Made by a program: the position numbers and the translations under genes. Of a stretch of 64,000 nucleotides of DNA, positions 51,185 through 59,873 are shown one piece after another. A model generated the notes under the pieces. It did not search any database and had not been told where the DNA came from. It was given only the letters and a program-made list of their open reading frames with translations. This DNA is from CAVTWY01 sp963738575 (GTDB taxonomy: Bacteria > Pseudomonadota > Gammaproteobacteria > Burkholderiales > Burkholderiaceae_C), in assembly GCA_963738575.1 (NCBI GenBank), contig CAVTWY010000004.1:124001-188000 (forward strand). Reading direction: 5' to 3'. Position 1 is the stretch's first letter, and each line of letters begins with the position of its first letter.

Positions 51185-52456
51185 ATGAGTTTTCCCGTGA
51201 ACGCCAAGGTGCTTTTGATTGCTTTCCACTTTCCGCCGCTGGCTGGCAGCAGTGGTATCCAGCGCACGCTGCGCTTGGTGCAGCACCTACCCACGATGGG
51301 GTGGGACCCCATCGTGTTGACAGCGTCGCCTCGCGCTTACGAGAGAACGAGTGACGACCTGATGGCCGGCATACCCGCAGCAACCGTGGTGCGCCGCGCG
51401 CTGGCACTGGACGCCGCTCGCCAGCTGTCGCTGCATGGGCGTTACGTGGCGGCAACAGCCCGCCCCGACCGTTGGATGAGCTGGCAATTCGACGCCGTGC
51501 GGCAAGGCTTGCAGCTGATTCGGGCGCACAAGCCCGACGTCATTTGGAGCACTTACCCCATCGCCACCGCACACGTCATTGGCAAGACACTTCACCGGCG
51601 CAGTGCGGTGCCGTGGGTTGCCGACTTTCGTGACCCCATGGCTCAAGAGGGGTACCCCGCCGATCCGATCACGCATGCCCGGTTTCGCCAGATCGAAGCA
51701 GATGCCATGCGGTTGGCCACCTTCAGTACGTTCACTACGCCAAGCGCCATGGCCACCTATGCGCAACGCTACCCCGCAGCAGCAAGCCGACTGCGTGTGA
51801 TCGAGAACGGCTACGATGAGGCTTCATTCGCGGCCGTGGATCGTCACCAGCTCAGCCGCATGGGTCCGCTAAGCGAAGGGGCCATCACGCTGTTGCACAG
51901 TGGCATCGTGTACCCGTCGGAGCGCGACCCGACGCTGCTGATGGCAGCCCTGCGTCGTCTGCTTGATGCGCGCAAGATCGAACCAGGTCGACTGCGCATT
52001 CGCTTTCGCGCGGCGGTGGCGGACGACCTGATTCTTCGCCTTGCCAACGAACATGGGGTGGGCGCCTTCGTCGAGTGCTTGCCGCCCGTACCGTACGAGC
52101 AAGCGCTGCTCGAAATGCTGCGCGCCGACGGCTTGATCGTCATGCAAGCCGCCAACTGCAACGAGCAAATTCCCGCCAAGGTTTATGAATACCTGCGGGC
52201 TGATCGCCCCATCCTGGGGCTTGCGGCGCCCGAAGGGGACACCGCCTCGGTCTTGCGGCAAGCTGGGGTGAAGCACCTGGCAGCACTGGAATCAACCGAC
52301 GACATGGTTGTGGCCCTCGACGACTTTCTTGCCCGTGTGCAGCGGGGGGAAAGGTTGCGTCCATTTGCCGAGGTGGTTCGCGGCGCTTCGCGTGAAGCAA
52401 GAAGCCGGGCATTCGCCGATTTGTTTCGCGAGGCTGCACGAGGCACCGAGCCGTGA
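51185..52456 (+). CDS. Glycosyltransferase family 4-like protein
   Basis: 423 residues. The GT-B fold N-terminal domain has the typical LLIAFHFPPLAGSSGIQRTL. The nucleotide-sugar domain includes VIENGYDEASFAAVDRHQ, LLHSGIVYPSERDPTLLMAA, ECLPPVPYEQALLEMLRADG and EQIPAKVYEYLRADRPILGL (the E..K.YEYL motif). No membrane helix is seen. It would add one sugar to a lipid-linked repeat unit of the exopolysaccharide. Donor and linkage cannot be read from sequence. Confidence 0.9.
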   Translation: MSFPVNAKVLLIAFHFPPLAGSSGIQRTLRLVQHLPTMGWDPIVLTASPRAYERTSDDLMAGIPAATVVRRALALDAARQLSLHGRYVAATARPDRWMSWQFDAVRQGLQLIRAHKPDVIWSTYPIATAHVIGKTLHRRSAVPWVADFRDPMAQEGYPADPITHARFRQIEADAMRLATFSTFTTPSAMATYAQRYPAAASRLRVIENGYDEASFAAVDRHQLSRMGPLSEGAITLLHSGIVYPSERDPTLLMAALRRLLDARKIEPGRLRIRFRAAVADDLILRLANEHGVGAFVECLPPVPYEQALLEMLRADGLIVMQAANCNEQIPAKVYEYLRADRPILGLAAPEGDTASVLRQAGVKHLAALESTDDMVVALDDFLARVQRGERLRPFAEVVRGASREARSRAFADLFREAARGTEP

Positions 52457-52520
52457 CTCACCCCCGAGCGGGCGCTTGGTGGTGCGTTTGCGAAAGTCAC
52501 TCAAGGCTCGTGCGGCCACC

Positions 52521-53324
52521 ATGCGGGTGGCGTGGGTCAAGCGTTTCAGGTCGTTTGATCGACGCCAATTGCTGGAGGCCTTGCGCGACCTTGGTGTCCG
52601 CGACGGAGACGCCCTGCTGTTGCACAGCGCCTTCTCGGAGGCCAGTGGGTTTCGCGGGACGATAGATGACCTCATCGACGTGTATCTAGAGGCCGTTGGC
52701 CCCACAGGGCACCTGCTCATGGTGTCACTGCCCTACCGCGACTCAGCCTTTGCGTACCTGCAACGCATGAAGCGGTTTGACGTGCGCCGAACGCCCTCCA
52801 TGATGGGCATGGTGTCTGAGTTGTTTCGCAGGCGCCCTGGTGTGTTGCGCAGCCTGCACCCAACCCATCCTATTTTGGTCGCGGGGCCCCGTGCTTCGTG
52901 GTTTGTTGAGGGTCACGAGCACTGCGTCCACCCCTGCGGCCCCGGCACGCCGTTTGAGCGCCTCGTGCAGGCGCAGGCCAAGGTGGCGTTCTTCAATGTT
53001 CCATTTGCCACCTACACGTTCTTCCATTACCTCGAACACCTGGTGTCAAAACAGGTGCCCTTCGACATCTACACCCAACAGATCTTCGAGGTGCCCGTTG
53101 TGGACGCACAAGGGGGCGCGCAGGTGGTTCGCACCCATGCCTTTGAGCCGAGCGTCATCGCCCGGCGCCGCTTCAACATCCTTGAAACGGCGTTGCGAGC
53201 GCATAAATTCATTCATACCTGCAGGCTTGGCGCCAGCCAACTTGAGTTGACCCGCGTTGAGGACTCCATCGCCTGCGTGCTCGCCATGGCAGCTGAGGGC
53301 CGCTTTTTCTACGACATGACTTGA
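52521..53324 (+). CDS. AAC(3)-fold N-acyltransferase
   Basis: 267 residues from ATG 52521, or 281 from in-frame GTG 52479. The aminoglycoside 3-N-acetyltransferase (antibiotic_NAT) fold is visible as LRDLGVRDGDALLLHSAFSE, GTIDDLIDVYLEAVGPTGHL, SMMGMVSELFRRRPGVLRSL, HPTHPILVAGPRASWFVEGH, PCGPGTPFERL and FNVPFATYTFFHYLEHL. The conserved S..S.HP.. and HE segments are kept in altered form. In a polysaccharide locus it is more likely to acylate an amino sugar than to give drug resistance. A 167-bp gap separates it from the next ACP gene. Confidence 0.82.
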   Translation: MRVAWVKRFRSFDRRQLLEALRDLGVRDGDALLLHSAFSEASGFRGTIDDLIDVYLEAVGPTGHLLMVSLPYRDSAFAYLQRMKRFDVRRTPSMMGMVSELFRRRPGVLRSLHPTHPILVAGPRASWFVEGHEHCVHPCGPGTPFERLVQAQAKVAFFNVPFATYTFFHYLEHLVSKQVPFDIYTQQIFEVPVVDAQGGAQVVRTHAFEPSVIARRRFNILETALRAHKFIHTCRLGASQLELTRVEDSIACVLAMAAEGRFFYDMT

Positions 53325-53491
53325 CGCAGAGCAGTGTTTGGGGGGGTAGGCCCCCTGGTCAAAGGGTGATAGCGTGACCTTCAGACCACGACAACTACAC
53401 CTCGATATTGCGCCTGCTGCTATTCTCATTCACGAGTGCGCAGCACCAGCACAAACGGTGCCAAACATGCTGCCACGAGGGAGAGTGGCGG

Positions 53492-53734
53492 ATGAATCAG
53501 CAAGATGCGCTTCAATGGATCGCGAAAGTGTTTGACGACGTTCCAGAACGCGTCAAGGTCGACACCCTGCGCAAGGACATCGCAGGCTGGGACTCGATGG
53601 GCACTTTGATTTTGTTGGCCGAGCTTGACGAAAAATTCGGCATTCATGTCTCCGAAGATCAAATCGACGATTTACAGTCGGTTCAGCACGTGCTCGACAT
53701 CCTCAAGCAACACCAAGCCTTGGATGTGACCTAA
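53492..53734 (+). CDS. Acyl carrier protein 2
   Basis: 80 residues from ATG 53492 with GAGAGTGG upstream. Phosphopantetheine site AGWDSMGTLILLAELDEKFG, again DSM. Helix pattern typical of ACPs. It opens the acyl-building module and is followed within 21 bp by the FabZ-like dehydratase gene. It is different in sequence from the ACPs at 46803 and 59611. Confidence 0.9.
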   Translation: MNQQDALQWIAKVFDDVPERVKVDTLRKDIAGWDSMGTLILLAELDEKFGIHVSEDQIDDLQSVQHVLDILKQHQALDVT

Positions 53735-53755
53735 CTCGAAAGTGCAGCGAATTCC

Positions 53756-54202
53756 ATGAATTTCCTGCTGGTCGACCGAATCGTTTCATTGCAGCCGGGT
53801 GTCAACATCGTTGCCACCCACGACATCGACGCGGATGAAGACTACTTTGGTGATCACTTTCCTGGCTTCCCGGTGGTGCCTGGGGTCCTGCTGACTGAAA
53901 TGATGGGGCAAGCTGCCGCCAAGTGCCTGGTTGCCGAGCGCGCCGACCGCGGCAAACCTATCCTTGCAAAAATTCAAGACGCGACGTTTCGCCAGTGGGT
54001 TTTGCCGGGCCAGTCGGTTGAACTTAGGGCAACCATCACCTCGTCGCAATCTCGGTTTGCCCAAGCCGATTGTGAATCGAGCGTTTTGGGTACCGTGGTG
54101 GCCACCGCCAAGCTGATGTTTGCCTTCGCACCGGGTGACCAGTTCTTGCCCAACCCCCGCGACGATGTGCTCGAGCGCTTCTTGATGAGGGGCCCCGCAT
54201 GA
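53756..54202 (+). CDS. FabZ/FabA-like 3-hydroxyacyl-ACP dehydratase
   Basis: 148 residues. Hotdog-fold dehydratase: MNFLLVDRIVSLQPGVNIVA, the catalytic segment DYFGDHFPGFPVVPGVLLTE (His in GDHFPG, Glu in LLTE), MMGQAAAKCLVAERADRGKP and QDATFRQWVLPGQSVELRA. It would dehydrate a 3-hydroxyacyl-ACP to the 2-enoyl form. It is clearly related to housekeeping FabZ but sits in a dedicated cluster with its own ACP. The stop overlaps the start of the SDR gene (ATGA). Confidence 0.9.
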   Translation: MNFLLVDRIVSLQPGVNIVATHDIDADEDYFGDHFPGFPVVPGVLLTEMMGQAAAKCLVAERADRGKPILAKIQDATFRQWVLPGQSVELRATITSSQSRFAQADCESSVLGTVVATAKLMFAFAPGDQFLPNPRDDVLERFLMRGPA

Positions 54203-54961
54203 CGGCATTGCATCGCATGGATGGTGGTCACATGCCGTTGTCACGGGAGGTACAAGGGGCATCGGCTGCGCCATTTCGATGCAACTTGCACGCGCGGGTG
54301 CCCACGTTACTGCCGTCTACGCACGCAACGACAAAGCAGCTGAGGCGTTTAGGGCCAAGGCAGCCGCTGAGGGCCTTTCCGTCGACATCCTTCGGGCTGA
54401 CCTGACGTCCAGCAAAGGGATCGAAGCCGTGGTGGCTTGCATCGAGGCGCGCAAGACCCTAACCTTGTCGCTGGTGCACTGCGCTGCAACAGGCGTGCAC
54501 CGCGCCGTGGCCGATCTCACCAGCAGGCACTGGGACTGGACACACGCCTTGAATGTCAGGGCCTTTTTTGAGCTCATCAAGGCGCTGATGCCATACCTCA
54601 TGACGGCTCAGGCGTCTTGGCCTTGTCATCGGCCGGCGCCGTGCGCGTGGTGCCAGCTTATGCTGCGGTGGGCGCCTCCAAGGGTGCGCTCGAGTCATTG
54701 GCGCGTCACCTTGCTGCCGAGCTCGCGCCGCGCGGCGTGCGCGTCAACATCCTTTCACCGGGCAGCGTTTTTACCGAGGCTTGGCAGTCGTTTCCTGACC
54801 ACGAGGCGCGCTTGGCTCAAGCTGCGCAGCGCACGCCACTGGGCCGAATCGTCACGGCTGAAGAAGTGGCCAACGTAGCCCAGTTCCTGCTCAGCCCTGC
54901 CGCCAGCGGCATCGTCGGTCAGACCATCGTTGTGGACGGGGGAGCACGCCTTGTTGAATGA
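54199..54961 (+). CDS. SDR reductase, FabL-type enoyl-ACP reductase candidate, two frameshifts
   Basis: Rossmann motif VTGGTRGIGCAISMQLARAG, then ARNDKAAEAFRAKAAAEGLS, VHCAATGVHRAVADLTSRHW and, in the third frame, LALSSAGAVRVVPAYAAVGA followed by SKGALESLARHLAAELAPRG. Two missing bases, near 54237 and near 54610, are needed; the start then overlaps the dehydratase stop. Tyr and Lys are separated by six residues (Y-A-A-V-G-A-S-K), the enoyl-reductase spacing of FabL/FabI, not the YxxxK of ketoreductases. So it probably reduces the enoyl-ACP made by the neighbouring dehydratase. Length about 254. Confidence 0.8.
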
Positions 54962-54988
54962 CCACCTCAAGCTGACGGGGTACGCAAT

Positions 54989-56140
54989 ATGAGCCGTCAC
55001 AGCATCGACGGGGCGCGAATCGCTGGTATCGCAACATGCGTCCCAGCCCGCGTCGTGGACAACCTCGCCGACGACCTGGGCTTTGACGCCACCGAGGTCC
55101 GAAAGGTGGTGCAAATGGCGGGCGTGCACACGCGCCACGTGGTCGACGGCCACACCACGGCCGCCGATCTTTGCCTGGGCGCCGCGCGCCAGTTGATGGC
55201 CAAACTGGGCTGGTCGCCCGAGTCGATCACTGGCTTGTTGTTTGTGACGCAGTCGCCCGATTACCTTCTGCCTTCCACCAGTTGCGTCGTCCACCATTGG
55301 CTTGGTCTGTCTGACGAATGTGCGGCATTTGATATTGGCTTGGGCTGCTCTGGATACCCCTACGGCCTTTACGCCGCCGCGACGATGCTCAAAGGCGGCG
55401 GCCATCAACGCATCTTGTTGTTGCACGGCGAAACACCCAGCCAGTTTGTGGCCGAGGATGACCACGCCACGCGGCTGTTGTTTGGTGACGCTGGCTCTGC
55501 CACCGCGCTGGAGCTTGACCCTGCCGCGCCCACGATGCACTTTTGCCTCCACACCGATGGGTCAGGCTTTGGCGGTTTGATCATTCGCGGCGGTGGCTTT
55601 CGAGATCGTCGCCCTGCCGACCCGCGCGACTTGTGTGTCTTCATGGATGGTGCGGGGATCTTCAACTTCACCATCAAGCGCGTGCCACCGCTGGTGCAAG
55701 AGGCCTTGAGCTTTGTCAGGCCGCCGCGTAGATGAGCTCGACGCGTACGTCTTCCATCAATCCAATCGCTTCATCATGAAGCACTTGGCCAAGAAATGCG
55801 GGTTGCCCGACGACCGCGTGCCGATGACGATTGAGACGATGGGCAATTGTGGTGGCCCGTCGGTGGCGGTGACACTCACAAACCATTTTGGCAACCCACC
55901 CGAGCCTCGCAAAACCCACTCAATGCCATGCTGTTGGGCTACGGCGTTGGGTTGTCTTGGGGGGCGGCCGTGGTGTCGCTTACACCTGACGCGCTGTTGT
56001 TGCACAGCGAACACGATGGCACGGCATCGGCTCGCGTCGGTTGCGCCTGCTGCAACAGGCGCCTGACGGAGCCGCCAGCCCGTGTGCGGCATCGCTGGCC
56101 TTTGGAGCCCCGACCCAGACCACGCGCCCCAGGCGAGTGA
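54989..56140 (+). CDS. 3-oxoacyl-ACP synthase III-like (KAS III), two frameshifts
   Basis: Thiolase-fold condensing enzyme. The triad is split across frames: Cys in FDIGLGCSGYPYGLYAAATM, His in DAYVFHQSNRFIMKHLAKKC, Asn in ETMGNCGGPSVAVTLTNHF, and the end GYGVGLSWGAAVVSLTPDAL. Shifts fall near 55725 and near 55905. KAS III enzymes start chains by condensing acyl-CoA with malonyl-ACP or make short acyl esters and amides. The end is uncertain: the last frame stops at 56140, inside asnB; a stop at 56066 in another frame would leave a normal gap if a third indel exists. Confidence 0.8.
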
Positions 56141-58023
56141 GCTGCAAGCCATGCGCGCGCGGCTGCACCACCGGGGCCCCGACGGGCACGGCATGCACTT
56201 GCACGGCCCCATTGGCTTGGCCCACACGCGCTTGGCCATCATCGACATCGCAGGGGGCGAACAACCGCTTTGCAACGAAGACGCCACAGGTGTGGGTCAC
56301 GTTCAACGGTGAGATCTTCAACTACAAAGAGCTGCGTCAGTCGCTTGTCACCAAGGGGCACACGTTCAAAACGCAATCCGACACCGAGGTGTTGGTGCAT
56401 TTGTACGAGGACCTTGGCGACGCCTTTGTCAGCGAGTTGAACGGTCAGTTCGCCATTGCCCTGTGGGACGCGCGCCGCGAGCGCTTGTTGCTGGCCCGTG
56501 ATCGCATGGGCATTCGACCCCTCTTCTACGCCTTTGATGGCCGTCAGGCTGGCGTTTGCCTCGGAGGTCAAAGCGCTCTTTGCTTTGCCTTCACTGCGGC
56601 GCCAAATCGATCTGTCGTCGCTGGCCTCCATCTTCAGCTATTGGAGCGTGCTGCCGCCCTCAACCGTTTTTGAAGGTGTGCATTGCGTGGCGCCAGCGCA
56701 TGTGATGACGATAGACCGTCATGGCACGCAAACCAAACGCTACTGGGCTTGGCCCTTTGACGCCGCCGCCGAAGACAACGCGATGTCCGAAGATGACGCC
56801 GCCCAACAGTTGCGCAGCCTGATGGTCGACGCCGTGCAACTGCAGCTGCGTGCTGACGTGCCTGTTGGGGCCTACCTGTCTGGGGGTTTGGACTCTTCCA
56901 TCATCACGACCATCGTGCACCGGCATGCCGAGTCGGGGCTGCGCAGCTTCTCGCTTGGCTTTGCCGACACGGCCTTCGACGAAGGCGTGCATCAGCGCGC
57001 CTTGGTGCATCACTTGCAAAGTGATCACTCTTCCATCAGCATCGATCGGCACGCCATTGCGCAAGCCTTTGCACGGATGGTGTGGCACGCCGAGACCCCT
57101 GTCGTCAGGACGGCGCCCGTGCCCATGATGTTGCTTGCCGATCACGTCCGCGCCTCGGGCTACAAGGTGGTGCTCACGGGTGAAGGGGCCGACGAGGCGT
57201 TTGCCGGATACGACTCCTTCAAAGAGGCTCACATTCGCAGGCGCATGAGTCGCTCGGCGCGCGCAGGCTCGCATGCTGCAACGCTTGTACCCATACCTGG
57301 CGGATTCCCCCATGCGCTCAGGCGCCATGGCGCAGCACCACTTTGGCACGGGCTTGACCGATCGCCACCAGCCGTGGTTTGCGCTTGCCACTCGCATGGC
57401 CACCACCCGCCGCACACTCAACTACCTGGCGCCCGAGCCGCGACAAGTAGCGCTTGGCTGGGATCCTCATGCCGCCCTTCGCCGCCCCTTGCCCTCAGGT
57501 TTTGATGCATGGCCCGCGTTGGCGCGTGATCAGTATGTTGAGGCCGACACGCTGATGTCGGGCTACTTGCTGTCCACCCAGGGTGACCGCATGGCCATGG
57601 CCGCCTCGGTGGAGGCGCGGTTTCCTTACCTCGACCACCGCGTGCTCGAGTTCGCGGCGCGCCTGCCATCGCGGTTCAAGCTTCGTGGCTTGCGTGAAAA
57701 GCGCATCCTCAAGCGCGCATGGGCTGACGCGCTGCCCGCCAGCATCGTCGACCGCCCCAAGCAACCCTATCGCGCCCCCGACAGCGCCTGCTTCTTTGAA
57801 AACGGCCGTCGCACTGCCGTACGTTGCTGACGTGTTGAGCGAGTCGAGCATTCGCAGCGCGGGTCTCTTCGAAGCTGCATCCGTCACCAAGCTGCTAAAC
57901 AAATGCGCGGCAGGCAAGGCCATTGGGTTTGGGGACAACATGAGCATGGTGGGCATCCTCTCCACCATGTTGTTGCATCGGCAATTCATCCAAGGTGACG
58001 GTGCGTCGCCCTTGACCTCTTGA
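56082..58023 (+). CDS. asnB: Asparagine synthase (glutamine-hydrolysing) AsnB-type, four frameshifts
   Basis: Starts at GTG 56082 with MCGIAGLWSPD, so Cys2 is the class II amidotransferase nucleophile. The glutaminase domain continues through HHRGPDGHGMHLHGPIGLAH, NGEIFNYKELRQSLVTKGHT and RDRMGIRPLFYAF. The synthetase domain has PP-loop PVGAYLSGGLDSSIITTIVH and VLTGEGADEAFAGYDSFKEA. The C-terminal part is SVEARFPYLDHRVLEFAARL and FGDNMSMVGILSTMLLHRQF. Single-base insertions near 56287, 56549, 57270 and 57805 break it; all fall between intact conserved blocks. It could amidate an acyl or sugar-acid group, as in O-antigen WbpS-type enzymes (inference). Confidence 0.88.
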
Positions 58024-58031
58024 GCGCCAAC

Positions 58032-59614
58032 ATGCTTTTGCACACCGCGTTCGAGCAAACTGCGCAGGCCATGGCCAGCAAGCGGGCTGTCGTGTGCGGT
58101 GCCCGGTCGATCAGCTACGGCGCGATGCTGGCCACAGTGTCATGCTGCTGGCGCACACCCTGATTCAGGCCGGTGTTGCCCCGGGCGACCGCGTGCTCAT
58201 CCTGATGCCAACCGACATCGAGTACGCCATTGCCGTGCACGCCGTGCTGATGGCGGGTGCCGTGATCGTTCCACTGCCACCCACCATCAAGCCGTCAAAG
58301 CTCAACTTCATTGCCGAAGACACAAGCGCTGCTGCGCTGGTGACCGATGCACGACTGAGCAAGGCTTGGTTGCCGGTCCGGGGTGCCGGTCAACCCTGGC
58401 TGCAAACATGCATTGCCATGCGCAGCGAGACGCTCACCACGCCCGGCATCACGCCTTGGCCAAACGATGCCATTGAATCGGCACCGTGCGCTGCGCTTGC
58501 CATCGACCAAGATCTGGCAGCCTTGATCTACACCTCGGGCACCACGGGGCAACCCAAAGGCGTGATGCTGTCGCACCTCAACATGGTGCACGCTTGGCGC
58601 TCGGTTCAGTCCTACCTTCAACTTCGCGCTGACGATGTGCTTGCCTTGGCCATCCCTCCCACGTTCAGCTACGGGCTCTACAACCTGCTGATGGGTTTGG
58701 GCGTGGGCGCCACGGTGGTGCTTGAGCCGCAGGCTGCGTTTCCCGCGCAGGTGGTTGAAACGCTGCGGCGGGAGCAGGCCACCGTCTTGCCGGGCGTTCC
58801 GACGCTCTTTGCAAGCCTGCTTGAGCTTGAGCACTTCAGCGCTGCGCAATTGCCGTCGCTGAGGCTCGTGACCAACGCAGCGGCCGCCCTTGCGCCAACG
58901 CATTTGTCCCAACTGCGACGTCGTTTGCCCGACGCTCGGCTGCTTTCGATGTATGGCATGACTGAATGCATGCGAATCAGCTACCTCCCGCCCGAGCAAC
59001 TTGACCACCGCCCTGGCAGCGTGGGCCGTGGCATGCCCAACCAAGCGCACTGGCTGGTGGACGAGGCAGGTGAAAAGCTCCCCCACGGCAGCACCGGCGA
59101 ACTGGTGGTGCGTGGCAGCCACGTGATGCGCGGTTATTGGCGCCGCGCGGACGCTACCGCCGAGCGACTCAAGCCTGGGGCCCAGCCCGGTGAGATCGTG
59201 CTTCACACCGGCGACATGTTTCGCAGCGACACCGACGGGTACTTGTATTTTGCGGCTCGCAAAGACGACATCATCAAGTCGCGGGGCGAAAAGGTCGCAC
59301 CGCGTGAGGTGGAAGAAGCCATCCTGCAGCTGTCGGAAGTTGCTGCTTGCGCCGTCGTGGGGGTTCCCGATGATTTGCTGGGGCAAGCTGTCAAAGCCTT
59401 CGTGACCCCGCGGACAGGGGCGACATTGGACGCCAAGGCAATCATCCGCCACTGCCAACAAACACTGGACCCTCACTTGGTCCCCAAGTTTGTCGAGTTT
59501 CTTGCCGAAATGCCGCGCACAGAAAGCGGCAAAATCAGGCACGCCAGTTTGAGGGGGGCGTCCGCGCCGGCCCCTCTGGCTCCACCACCATCCCACAAAG
59601 CGCTACCCCCATGA
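58032..59614 (+). CDS. AMP-dependent acyl-CoA/ACP ligase, one 5' frameshift
   Basis: Starts MLLHTAFEQTAQAMASKRAV at ATG 58032, eight bases after asnB. Near 58138 a missing base shifts the frame, and the rest (MLLAHTLIQAGVAPGDRVLI) is continuous to 59614. ANL motifs: LAALIYTSGTTGQPKGVMLS, MYGMTECMRISYLPPEQLDH, HTGDMFRSDTDGYLYFAARK, DDIIKSRGEKVAPREVEEAI and a PRTESGKIRHASL end. About 527 residues after repair. It resembles the exosortase ligase at 45 kb (both have the ISYLPPE/STYLPPE segment), so the two are probably paralogues. It may load the following ACP. Confidence 0.88.
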
Positions 59615-59862
59615 GTACCATCAAACCCGACGTTCGGCGATTTTTGAACGACAACTTCATTTTGGGGACTGACGGCGCCACGCTGGCCGACGACGACTCC
59701 TTCTTGGAAGCCCAGATTCTCGACTCCACCGGCTTCTTGGAGCTGATCACCTACCTGGAAGAAAAACACGGCATCAAGATTGATGGCCCCGAGATGCTCC
59801 CAGAAAACCTCGACAGCCTCAACGCCATCGAGTCCTTTTTGTTGCGCAAGTTGGCGCCTTGA
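59611..59862 (+). CDS. Acyl carrier protein 3
   Basis: 83 residues; ATG overlaps the ligase stop as ATGA. The prosthetic-group site is ILDSTGFLELITYLEEKHGI (DST). Helices II and III typical for ACPs of amino-acid- or acyl-loading systems (compare D-alanyl carrier-like proteins). Directly coupled to an adenylating enzyme upstream and the NadE-like enzyme downstream. Confidence 0.9.
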   Translation: MSTIKPDVRRFLNDNFILGTDGATLADDDSFLEAQILDSTGFLELITYLEEKHGIKIDGPEMLPENLDSLNAIESFLLRKLAP

Positions 59863-59873
59863 AAGCCCAAGCC

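Noticed and set aside
52521..53324. Antibiotic resistance gene of the AAC(3) type
   Set aside because: It lies inside a polysaccharide operon-like run and the conserved active-site segment is altered, so resistance is not supported.
53455..53475. Sigma-54-like GG-N10-GC element before ACP 2
   Set aside because: Only the GG and GC positions fit; the rest of the -24 box (TGGCACG) does not, unlike the two PEP-CTERM promoters.
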